Assembly: GCF_020103725.1 (NCBI RefSeq)
Contig: NZ_JAHXBG010000008.1
Span: 1 to 64,000 of the forward strand
Reading direction: 5' to 3'
Origin: Hyalangium gracile
GTDB lineage: Bacteria > Myxococcota > Myxococcia > Myxococcales > Myxococcaceae
DNA: 64,000 bases
How positions within the stretch are numbered: the stretch's first letter is position 1; each line of letters starts with the position of its first letter. Below are positions 1-6,507 of this stretch, one piece after another. A program made the position numbers and the translations under genes. The notes beneath the pieces are model-generated. The model searched no databases, was not told where the DNA came from, and saw nothing but the letters and a program-made list of their open reading frames with translations.

Positions 1-84
1 GCCCCTTCCGATACGTCGGACAATGCGCCAGTCGCTCACCATCTGGCCGGGCTTCAAGTCCAAGGGATCAAAATCCGCGAACAT
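1..84 (-). CDS. Ser/Thr protein kinase, N-terminal 28 residues only (runs off left edge)
   Basis: An ATG at 84 on the minus strand opens a frame that reaches the window edge without a stop. The 28 visible residues include LKPGQMVSDWRIVRRIGRG, the typical start of a myxobacterial Hanks-type kinase: a short acidic leader, then 'W-R-I-V-R-R-I-G-R-G', the first strand and glycine-rich ATP loop. It lies 22 bp downstream of a DUF2381 gene on the same strand, and that pairing is common in myxobacteria, so the two are probably one transcript. Catalytic residues lie outside the window, so activity cannot be judged. Confidence 0.7.
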   Translation of the reverse strand, partial: MFADFDPLDLKPGQMVSDWRIVRRIGRG

Positions 85-106
85 GCCGCGCACCTCTCGC
101 CAGTGG

Positions 107-1009
107 CTACAGCGTCACCTCGGGAATGGACAGACAGCGGCTCCCATCACCATTACACACCCGCACCGAGTGCTGCGCTCGCAGCCATGCTTCCCACTTA
201 CGCGCGGGCATCTCCACTTCCACGGCCACGCTCATCACACCGCCCGGGGAGATGGTTGCTTGCCCTGATAGCACCACGTGAGCGCGGCGCGGCTCCCCTC
301 CTGTGGGCGTGACTTCGGCCCACGCAGGCGCCCACGGCTCCTCCCCAGTGTTGTTCACTTCGAGGACAACCACGCTCCACGTTGTCCCTCCGAGGCCCCA
401 GCACTGTACGGGGCGAAGCTCCCCCCCGCGCGTCTCAAGGCACGCTTTCTCAAACTCTGCTCCCCTCATGCCTTTCTCGGTCACGAAGCCCGCGAGCGCC
501 ACGGCTGCCGGGCTCAAGGCAGCGGGCCGTGCCTTCAACGCCTCCAGCTCCTTGGCTTGCGCCTCGCACCGCTCGCGCGTGGCCGACAGTTCCACGCGGC
601 ACGCCTCGACGGTTTGCTGCGGGCGGCTCACGTTGACCAAGCCATCCGCTGTGCCCGGCTGCCCGGTCAGCAGGAACACGACGCTTGCGGGTGAGCCCTC
701 GCGGTAGGTGACTCGCAACGCGAGCCATTCGCCAGTCCCGAGTGCCACGGCGGGCGAGAGCGTCACGCCTGCATCCCCCACCTCGAAGACAGCGAAGCGG
801 GCGCGGCCCTCCACCTGGACAGACTCACGCAGGATCGGAGCGCCCAGGAGGAGCACCGTGACGGTGCCAGGCGCGACGTAGAGCACCGGGGACTCGCCCG
901 ACTTGCCCGTGAGAACGACGGAGCGTCCTGCGGGCGCGGCCTGTACCGTCGCTGTAAGGCCCACCAGCAGGGAGGCGAGCGCAAAACTTGGGGTGAAGGG
1001 TCGGAACAA
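107..1009 (-). CDS. DUF2381 family secreted protein
   Basis: 300 residues with a signal peptide (hydrophobic residues 8-24, ending VQA/AP). The body is beta-rich with a short charged helical stretch at about 135-160 (ACRVELSATRERCEAQAKEL) and a C-terminal half containing VLEVNNTGEEPW. This matches the myxobacterial paralogous family DUF2381, periplasmic proteins of unknown role that are usually encoded beside a Ser/Thr kinase, as here (kinase start 22 bp downstream). The start used is TTG at 1009; it fits the signal peptide but has no strong ribosome binding site. Function is unknown; a sensory partner for the kinase is an inference from gene order. Confidence 0.75.
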   Translation of the reverse strand: MFRPFTPSFALASLLVGLTATVQAAPAGRSVVLTGKSGESPVLYVAPGTVTVLLLGAPILRESVQVEGRARFAVFEVGDAGVTLSPAVALGTGEWLALRVTYREGSPASVVFLLTGQPGTADGLVNVSRPQQTVEACRVELSATRERCEAQAKELEALKARPAALSPAAVALAGFVTEKGMRGAEFEKACLETRGGELRPVQCWGLGGTTWSVVVLEVNNTGEEPWAPAWAEVTPTGGEPRRAHVVLSGQATISPGGVMSVAVEVEMPARKWEAWLRAQHSVRVCNGDGSRCLSIPEVTL

Positions 1010-1688
1010 GGCGGGGGAACCTCCCGGGTAGGCCCCCAGAGTAGCAGACAGGGGAGCGCCCCCGCGTCGAAGTCAGGCGCTGTCCATGCGCCATACGTCG
1101 GCTTCCTTTCCGCGTGCCGTTCACGGCCCCACCGCGCACGCCACGACTCATCTGCGAGGGTTCCACGCGCCGAGCAAGTGAGCCTGGACGCGGGAGACTC
1201 CACCGGGCGCAACTTCACCCGTCCGACGCGCGGGTTCCACTGGCCCACAGGCCTGACCCGATACGCGCATGGTGGCGCCGGGCGTGGGCCGTTGGTGGGC
1301 TCCGGTGGCACCGGGCGTGGTGCCGGTGGTGGGCTCCGGTGGTGCCGGTGGTGGGCTCCGGTGGTGCCGGTGGTGGGCTCCGGTGGTGCCGGTGGTGGGC
1401 TCCGGTGGCACCGGGCCGTGGCGCCGAGCTGCACCCCGTAGAAGTCCCGTAGAAGTCCCGTATGAAGTCTCGTCACCGCTCCGCGTCCGCCACGGTTCAG
1501 CCGCACCGTGCCCTGCACCGCGCACGCTCCATCCACCCGCCCGCATGGGCCCTTGGTTGCCCGGCCGCACGCTTGCCAATCACCGCTCGCGCTTCGCCCC
1601 GCGTCTGGACACAAGGCGCTGCGCTGTGTCACTCCTGCTGTGGGTAGTTCTGGGCAGGTTGGCGAGTTTGTGAAGGGCGGGCAGGGCG
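1010..1688. other. Long intergenic region without a convincing gene
   Basis: About 680 bp. Overlapping frames exist on both strands, but their translations are low-complexity (Pro/His/Thr or Gly/Val/Trp) because they cross a 22-bp repeat that is out of phase with codons. A second small direct repeat (gtagaagtccc, about 1438-1462) follows it. I see no gene here. Confidence 0.6.
1321..1408. repeat. 22-bp tandem repeat, four perfect copies
   Basis: Units begin at 1321, 1343, 1365 and 1387 with tgccggtggtgggc and are identical over 22 bp. Degenerate partial copies flank them (about 1289-1320 and 1409-1420). The period is not a multiple of three, so the array is unlikely to be coding; it resembles a minisatellite that could vary in copy number. 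It lies between the kinase/DUF2381 pair and the integrase module. Confidence 0.9.
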
Positions 1689-1901
1689 ATGGGTGGGATC
1701 AACTCCCTGGAGGGGCAACCCTCCATGTGCGGCGCAGTCGTGCGCCGTTGGCTGGCCGGTGACACCACCGGCAGAAACGCCGAGAACACCGGCGAGAACA
1801 CTGGCAGAAGCTCCGGAGACAACGCTGGGAACTCCAGCAGCAACGCCAGGGCGCGTCGCTGGTCACTCCAGGCGACGCCGCAGGAGGGGGAACGGCCATG
1901 A
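1689..1901 (+). CDS. Possible small Asn/Gly/Ser-rich protein ahead of the excisionase
   Basis: A 70-residue frame whose stop overlaps the next gene's ATG (ATGA at 1898), an arrangement typical of translational coupling. A purine-rich stretch (gggcgggcagggcg) precedes the ATG. The middle is low-complexity (NAENTGENTGRSSGDNAGNS). No domain is recognised. It could be a chance frame in GC-rich DNA; only the overlap and acceptable third-position GC argue for it. Confidence 0.3.
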   Translation: MGGINSLEGQPSMCGAVVRRWLAGDTTGRNAENTGENTGRSSGDNAGNSSSNARARRWSLQATPQEGERP

Positions 1902-2122
1902 GCGTGTCCCCTCTGGCTGCGAACACCGCGCCCGCGTTTCTCACCGTGGAGGAAGCCGCCGAACTTCTGCGGGTGAACCGGAAAACCCTCTACGAGGCGA
2001 TCCGGCTCGAACAGGTGCCCGGCGTTGCACGGCTCGGGCGAATCCTCCGCATCCACCGGGACACGCTGCTAACGTGGAGCCCCGGTAACAGCAGACCTGC
2101 GCTCGGAGAGACGAAGTCATGA
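1898..2122 (+). CDS. Excisionase-like helix-turn-helix protein
   Basis: 74 residues. FLTVEEAAELLRVNRKTLY followed by EAIRLEQVPGVARLGRILRI is the classic MerR/excisionase-type winged HTH ('helix_turn_helix_17'): a recognition helix then a short wing ending in the R-I-H-R-D-T-L motif. Such proteins direct site-specific recombinases or regulate element genes. The start overlaps the stop of the preceding frame, and the stop overlaps the integrase ATG at 2119, so the two are translationally coupled. Together with the integrase and an adjacent attachment-site fragment it forms the recombination module of an integrated element. Confidence 0.8.
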   Translation: MSVSPLAANTAPAFLTVEEAAELLRVNRKTLYEAIRLEQVPGVARLGRILRIHRDTLLTWSPGNSRPALGETKS

Positions 2123-3306
2123 GCGTCAGACTGCGGCAGTGGAAGACCCAGGAGGGCAAGGTGCAAGAGGCGTGGTGGGTGGACGTCAAGTACCAGCACC
2201 CCAGCGGCAGGGTGGAGCGCATCCGCAAGGCCTCGCCCATCAACACCCGCCGTGGGGCTGAAGAGTACGAGCGACAGATACGCCATGCACTCCTGACCGG
2301 AACCTTCGGAAAGGAGAACGGCGCGGGTCGGGTTCTCACCCTCGGGGAGTTCGTCCCGCGCTTCCTGACGTACAGCGAGAACAACAACAAGCACTCCAGC
2401 GTCGTCACCAAGCGGCAGATCCTGGACGATCACCTGATCCCCGTGTTCGGCAACACGCCCCTTGATGCCATCGGTCCAGCGGAGATCGAAGACTTCAAGG
2501 CGGCCATGCGTAAGAAGCCCTCGGGGGCGAGAGCACGGAAGGAAGCTCCCACGCGGGCGGCCCTCCTCAAGCGCAAGGGCTCCGGTGCGGTGAAGCTGCT
2601 CTCCCTCAAGTCGAACAACAACGTTCTGACGGTCCTGCACAAGTTGCTGCCACTGGCTCAAGAACAGGGCGTGCTCCAACACGTCCCGCGCGTCAAGCTG
2701 TTCAAGACGGACAAGCCCGCCTTTGACTTCCTCTCCTTCGAGGAAGCCGAGCGCATGAGCCATGCCGCTGAGCCGGAGTGGCGGACGTTGATCCTCGTGG
2801 CGCTCAAGACGGGGCTGCGGCTTGGAGAGTTGATCGGGCTCCAGTGGGCAGACCTGGACTTGCAGCGCGGCAAACTCAACGTGCGGCGCACCATCTGGCG
2901 CGGCGTGGTGGGACTGCCCAAGGGTGGACGGGAACGGACCGTGGACCTGCCCACGTCGGCGGTGGAAGCACTCAGAGCACATCGCCACCTGTGCGGCCCA
3001 TACGTGTTCTGCCAGACGGACGGTCGCCCGCTCACCGCTGGGATGACCAAGCACCCGCTCCTGCGAGCGCTGTGTAGGGCAGGAGTCAGCCGCCCGAAGG
3101 GTTCCATTGGCTGGCACGACTTGCGCCACACCTACGGCAGCCACCTCGCGATGCGGGGCGTTGCTCTCAAGGTCATCCAGGAATTGATGGGGCACGCGAC
3201 CATCGAGATGACCATGAGGTATGCGCACCTGTCGCCCGAGGCGCGGGAGAGCGCGGTGCAGGAACTGGATCGGCCCAGCCCCCAGCCGCGCGCCGCTCTG
3301 GGCTAG
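2119..3306 (+). CDS. Tyrosine-type site-specific integrase
   Basis: 395 residues. An N-terminal arm-binding region (1-70) precedes the SAM-like core-binding domain (about 75-180; FVPRFLTYSENNNKHSSVVT) and the catalytic domain (about 200-380). The active-site set is complete: Arg234 in TGLRLGEL, His333 and Arg336 in HDLRHTYG, His359 in LMGHA and nucleophile Tyr368 in MRYAHLS. Length is normal for phage or island integrases. It overlaps the excisionase by 4 bp and ends 90 bp before a tmRNA/tRNA 3'-end fragment, its likely attachment site. It appears intact, so the element may still be mobile, although cargo on the left is limited within this window. Confidence 0.95.
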   Translation: MSVRLRQWKTQEGKVQEAWWVDVKYQHPSGRVERIRKASPINTRRGAEEYERQIRHALLTGTFGKENGAGRVLTLGEFVPRFLTYSENNNKHSSVVTKRQILDDHLIPVFGNTPLDAIGPAEIEDFKAAMRKKPSGARARKEAPTRAALLKRKGSGAVKLLSLKSNNNVLTVLHKLLPLAQEQGVLQHVPRVKLFKTDKPAFDFLSFEEAERMSHAAEPEWRTLILVALKTGLRLGELIGLQWADLDLQRGKLNVRRTIWRGVVGLPKGGRERTVDLPTSAVEALRAHRHLCGPYVFCQTDGRPLTAGMTKHPLLRALCRAGVSRPKGSIGWHDLRHTYGSHLAMRGVALKVIQELMGHATIEMTMRYAHLSPEARESAVQELDRPSPQPRAALG

Positions 3307-3360
3307 AGACGCCAGAGGGGCACACTGAGGTCACATGAAGAAAACGAGGACAAAGAAAAA

Positions 3361-3386
3361 CCCAGCAACCCTTTAAGATTGCTGGG
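3361..3386 (-). terminator. Rho-independent terminator read on the minus strand
   Basis: A perfect 8-bp stem (CCCAGCAA / TTGCTGGG) with a 10-nt loop. On the minus strand it is followed by TTTTTCTTTG, a good U-tract. It sits 10 bp beyond the 3' end of the tRNA/tmRNA fragment at 3397-3421, the usual position of the terminator of a tRNA or ssrA gene. It would also stop transcripts approaching the integrase from the right. Confidence 0.8.
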
Positions 3387-3396
3387 CTTCTCGGGA

Positions 3397-3421
3397 TGGA
3401 GGCGGCGGGAATCGAACCCGC
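3397..3421 (-). other. attachment-site remnant: 3' end of a tmRNA (ssrA) or tRNA gene
   Basis: On the minus strand this reads a complete T-arm (GCGGG-TTCGATT-CCCGC) followed by CGCCTCCA, the 3' acceptor strand plus discriminator. The combination resembles the 3' end of bacterial tmRNA. No matching GGAGGCG 5' acceptor strand or D/anticodon arm exists to the right, so only the 3' segment is present. Such 3'-end copies are the direct repeats left by elements integrating into ssrA or tRNA genes. The integrase lies 90 bp away on the terminator side, as expected at an int-proximal element boundary. Confidence 0.7.
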
Positions 3422-3461
3422 AGCCGGGCGATGGAAGATGGCCGCTCGCCGTGAGGACCCG

Positions 3462-4110
3462 TCAGACCTCCTCGTCGGGCAAGAGCGTGCGGAGCAGCGC
3501 GTCGTCGGGACCCAACGGACGCCAGCCGGGCGGCGGTGGCGTCGCACGGAGTGCAGCCCTGACCTGAGCAGCTCGTGCCTGATGTGTTTCAGGGGTGTAG
3601 GCGGACCATGAACCGAGCGCCTTGGCCACCTTGAAACGGTTTGCGTCGTCCATCACGGCTGGCCAACCATCGGGGAGGCTCTGGGCCAACATGCGCAAGA
3701 GCACAGCGCGCACGAAGCGTGTGACCTGTTTGCGCTGCTCCGCCTCCGCAAGCAACTCGCTCAGCACCTGTACTCCGACGACATCCTCCTTGCCCAGTTC
3801 CTCGGCCAACGCATACAGCGGGACCGCAGGGCGCGCCTCGGCGAAAGCGGTGAGCGACTCGTAGCCCGCTCGCGTACCGCTCAGACAGTCGGGTCTTCCA
3901 GTTGCCCTGCCAGGCACGTCCGTCGGTCATCGCCCTCTCCAGGGGGAATTCATCTTCTCCGAGGCCACCAACACCTGCCAGCGCGTGAGCGGGCCTGGGT
4001 ACAGCTTCCCCGTGGGCGGGAGCACGTTCTCCGGCATCAGCCCCGACCGGAGCAAGCCGCCGGATGGGGTGGGGCCTGCTTCGACGTGAACACCGAGCGA
4101 TGGACGGTGA
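3462..4110 (-). pseudogene. Frameshifted gene of unknown family
   Basis: The 3' part (3462-3917) encodes a plausible alpha-helical sequence (LAEEAEQ-like helices; ALGSWSAYTPETHQARAAQV) ending RTLLPDEEV. Its apparent N-terminus is odd, and similar protein-like sequence continues upstream in a different minus-strand frame (about 3927-4110; HVEAGPTPSGGLLRSGL, TRWQVLVASEKMN) that stops at 3927. The simplest reading is one gene interrupted by a frameshift near 3917-3945. I do not recognise the family. It lies just right of the attachment-site fragment and may be part of a degraded element end. Confidence 0.5.
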
Positions 4111-4153
4111 TCGGCCAGCCCTGAGCGCACACGCCAGCCCTGGCCGCACCCGG

Positions 4154-4897
4154 TCAACCCCGCCGGAGTGCGAGCCATGCGGGATAGTGTTCCTCGACCC
4201 AACCACATTGCATTCCCCAGGGCTTCTTCGCGGGGACCTTGGGGCTTCCGTTCGGGTTGATGTCCATGAGGCTCGCCATCGTCAGGTCCACGTCGAGCTG
4301 GATGGTACGAGGCTCGAGCGCACGGTGGATCTCCTCGTGCGGCACCGCGTCGTTCATCATCGCGAGTACCTGCTCGAAGCGCTCGAGGTGGCTCCGCATG
4401 TGGAGGAGCCACCACTCATCGAAGCGCATCGGCCGCTTTTCCGCATTTTCTGCGGGCGTGATGCCGGATTCGTAGCGCGCGTCGATCCAGACCTGTCCAC
4501 TTGCTTCGCCGTGCACGACCAGCACCACCTCGATGCCGCAGCCGTAATCGGCGATCGTCAAGGTACCGTCGAGCGGTGCTTCCAGGGCCTCTTCCGCGAG
4601 CTCGAACGTGCTGACGTGGGGGAAGGGCCGGGCGACCCATCGAGACCGCGGATCGATCGGAAACACGCCGTAGTAAGGGCCGGGGCCGCCGTTCCCGATC
4701 TCGGTGAGGAATGCACGGTAGGGGGCGGGCAGCTGGATGCCATGCTCGGACTCGAACGCGGAGAGCTCGCTCTCCGACGCACGAGGGTTCGGCTTGTACT
4801 GGTGCCTCGACGCACCGAAGACCACCCGGCGTGCATCGAGCACGCTGAGCCTCTCGATGATCCGCTTCACCTCCGCCGTGAAGCCGTCGCTGCTCAT
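4154..4897 (-). CDS. SMI1/KNR4 (SUKH) family protein
   Basis: 247 residues. The segment from about 35 to 120 has the SUKH pattern: an acidic helix, then ESEHGIQLPAPYRAFLTEIG and NGGPGPYYGVFPI, followed by the beta-rich ADYGCGIEVVLVV core. SUKH proteins are frequently immunity proteins against polymorphic toxins, or regulatory adaptors. No toxin gene is evident beside it. The start at 4897 was chosen because it begins MSSDGFTAEVKR just ahead of the domain; an upstream in-frame extension looks non-coding. The C-terminal 60 residues are outside the domain and unassigned. Confidence 0.75.
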   Translation of the reverse strand: MSSDGFTAEVKRIIERLSVLDARRVVFGASRHQYKPNPRASESELSAFESEHGIQLPAPYRAFLTEIGNGGPGPYYGVFPIDPRSRWVARPFPHVSTFELAEEALEAPLDGTLTIADYGCGIEVVLVVHGEASGQVWIDARYESGITPAENAEKRPMRFDEWWLLHMRSHLERFEQVLAMMNDAVPHEEIHRALEPRTIQLDVDLTMASLMDINPNGSPKVPAKKPWGMQCGWVEEHYPAWLALRRG

Positions 4898-4928
4898 GCG
4901 AGGAGAGTAGCCGCGGATGGCGCAGGGC

Positions 4929-5567
4929 TCAAAGGGGCTCGATGGCCGTCCTATTCGCGGCTGCCGCAAGCGCTGCGGCTGCCGCAAGCTTGTGTCTGGC
5001 CTGCCAAGGCGGCCCGATCGATCGTCCCATCGCACGCAGGAAAGCTTCGATATCTTCGCCACCGAGCGCCGCCGCCGCGTCGCGGAACACCCTCTCGCGA
5101 TCGTACCAATACACGAACCATCCGCGCGCCTGCGCCGCGGTGGCCAGAGCCTCGCGATACATGACGGAGTCCGCGACGTTCGCCGCGCGGGTGTCGGCGA
5201 TCCGCTCCTCCGTCGTCGGTGGAAGCCGCGGGCACACGCGGATTGCGATGCTCGCTATCGGCACGGGCACCGCCGCGGCCAGCGTCTCGAGGCTCTCGCG
5301 CGCGCCGAGCGTGGCGGCCTCGCGCACGCGCTCGACGAGCGCCACGGCGTCGGCGAGTGAGATCGCTCGCGCCCAAGAGCTGTTCAGGTAACGGCCTACC
5401 GCCCACGACCCTTCGTGGTGATACGGGTGCGTCGGCAAACCGTGGGTCAGGTCGATGCGCCGGCGATCGAGGAACTCACCGCTGGACGCGACCGTGACGA
5501 GCTCCGCCGAGTTACCGTGTTCGGCGACGCCGACGGTCGCTGCAGGCCGCACTCGCGCTCTCGCCAC
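4929..5567 (-). CDS. Hypothetical protein (about 212 residues)
   Basis: The GTG at 5567 is favoured as start because AGGAGG lies 5 nt upstream. The protein has no signal peptide or membrane segment. It contains SAELVTVASSGEFLDRR and LPTHPYHHEGSWAVGRYL near the N-terminus, the latter with a His-rich PYHHEG, then mixed alpha/beta sequence and an Ala-rich C-terminus. I do not recognise the family. It is transcribed in the same direction as the SUKH gene, 31 bp upstream of it, so they may be co-transcribed. Confidence 0.6.
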   Translation of the reverse strand: MARARVRPAATVGVAEHGNSAELVTVASSGEFLDRRRIDLTHGLPTHPYHHEGSWAVGRYLNSSWARAISLADAVALVERVREAATLGARESLETLAAAVPVPIASIAIRVCPRLPPTTEERIADTRAANVADSVMYREALATAAQARGWFVYWYDRERVFRDAAAALGGEDIEAFLRAMGRSIGPPWQARHKLAAAAALAAAANRTAIEPL

Positions 5568-5663
5568 GTGCTCCTCCTCTCTGCCGTTCGTCATGGGGTA
5601 CAGCCAGAACGTCTGTCGGATCCTTCATGTTCTGGTTATGTGCAGCAAAACATGCAAAACGAG

Positions 5664-5693
5664 CCTATTGACATAAAAATGTAAAACAATAGG
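5664..5693. promoter_or_regulatory. Nested palindrome / possible operator upstream of the GH43 remnant
   Basis: An unusually AT-rich stretch contains CCTATTG (5664-5670) and its exact inverse CAATAGG (5687-5693), with an inner inverted pair ACAT / ATGT at 5671-5674 and 5679-5682. A TTGACA hexamer lies at 5668-5673. The start codon at 5715 is preceded by AGGAGG at about 5702. It looks like an operator overlapping a -35 element; the regulator is unknown. Confidence 0.5.
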
Positions 5694-5714
5694 GGCGCTC
5701 AGGAGGATTTCCTC

Positions 5715-6250
5715 GTGACGCCACACCGCCGTCGCGCCCTTGGCGCATCCATCGCGTTCGTCGCCTGCCTCAACGTCTCCCTCAACGCAGACGCTGCTCC
5801 CCGGCCCGTGTACGCGCCGAGCGGTGGGTTCGCGGCCCCGTCCGTGGAGAGCCGCAACAGCCAGTTCTACGGCATGTCGACTGGAAGCCTCGTCCCGTCG
5901 GCCCAGGGGAACGTCGCCACCGGTCCCTGGACCGCCGAGGGGCCGGCGCTCACCTCGAAGCACTCATGGGCCACGGGCGGCGGCATGTGGGCCCCGGACC
6001 TGGAGCGGATCAGCGCGGCCGAGTGGGTGCTCTACTTCGCAGCCCCCGTGGATGGGCTGGATGCCAACCAGCGCTGTATCGGAGCAGCCACCGCCAGCTC
6101 GCCGCTGGGGCCGTTCACCCCGGTCTCGGGCGGGCCGCTGGCCTGCCCGGGGCTGGCGGACGTCTCCACCGCGGATGACCGACAATGGGGGCCGCCGAGG
6201 CATGTACGTGGGCGTGCTCGGCTGGGACTCCAATGACAACCCGGTCGTCA
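5715..6250 (+). pseudogene. Glycoside hydrolase family 43 remnant
   Basis: GTG start with a strong AGGAGG site and a signal peptide (residues 5-27). The body shows GH43 five-bladed-propeller hallmarks: GGGMWAPDLERI, then AEWVLYFAAPVDG and QRCIGAATASSPLGPF. The frame leaves this similarity near 6180 and stops at 6236, far short of a 300-residue GH43 domain. A short sequence in another frame (GGRRGMYVGVLGWDSND, about 6185-6245) looks like the end of such a protein. This suggests an internal deletion plus frameshift. Secreted arabinanase/xylosidase-type activity would have been expected. Confidence 0.6.
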
Positions 6251-6254
6251 ACAG

Positions 6255-6465
6255 GTCGCCTGTTGCTGGCCGCTCCCGTTGCTCATGGCCTGTGCGGGCG
6301 AAGAGGACGGGGGCTGCATCAGATACGAACCCGAGTCAGCGGGGTATTCGACCCGGGACCTGCTGCAGGATGGCCGGCAGCCCACCAACGAAAACTGCAT
6401 GGAGCTGTGCCAGGCGAAGAGCCTGCCCGACGTGGAGCGGTGCGGCGCGCCAGCTGCTGCCGGGG
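6255..6465 (+). pseudogene. Lipoprotein gene fragment
   Basis: A frame through 6279 reads LLMACAGEEDGGC, resembling a lipobox, followed by about 45 natural-looking residues (YEPESAGYSTRDLLQDG; ENCMELCQAKSLPDVERCG) with spaced cysteines. It then passes into the 3' end of the opposite-strand membrane-protein gene, where the translation loses sense. The N-terminal signal sequence is in another frame. It is read as a truncated secreted protein left in a graveyard of fragments. Confidence 0.4.
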
Positions 6466-6507
6466 CTCCAGGTCCTCATCGCACAGGGACAGCGTGCACG
6501 GAGCCCC

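Noticed and set aside
1321-1408. CRISPR array
   Set aside because: Units are directly adjacent without unique spacers, and no cas gene is in the window.
763-1632. Long minus-strand frame with Pro/His/Thr repeats overlapping the DUF2381 start and the 22-bp array
   Set aside because: Repeat period 22 is out of phase with codons, composition is abnormal and it overlaps a real gene in another frame.
3397-3460. Complete tRNA or tmRNA gene
   Set aside because: Only the T-arm and 3' acceptor strand are present; the complementary 5' acceptor strand and other arms could not be found to the right.
3173-3547. Minus-strand frame crossing the integrase end and attachment site
   Set aside because: Arg/Ser/Pro-rich shadow of the integrase with no protein-like segment.
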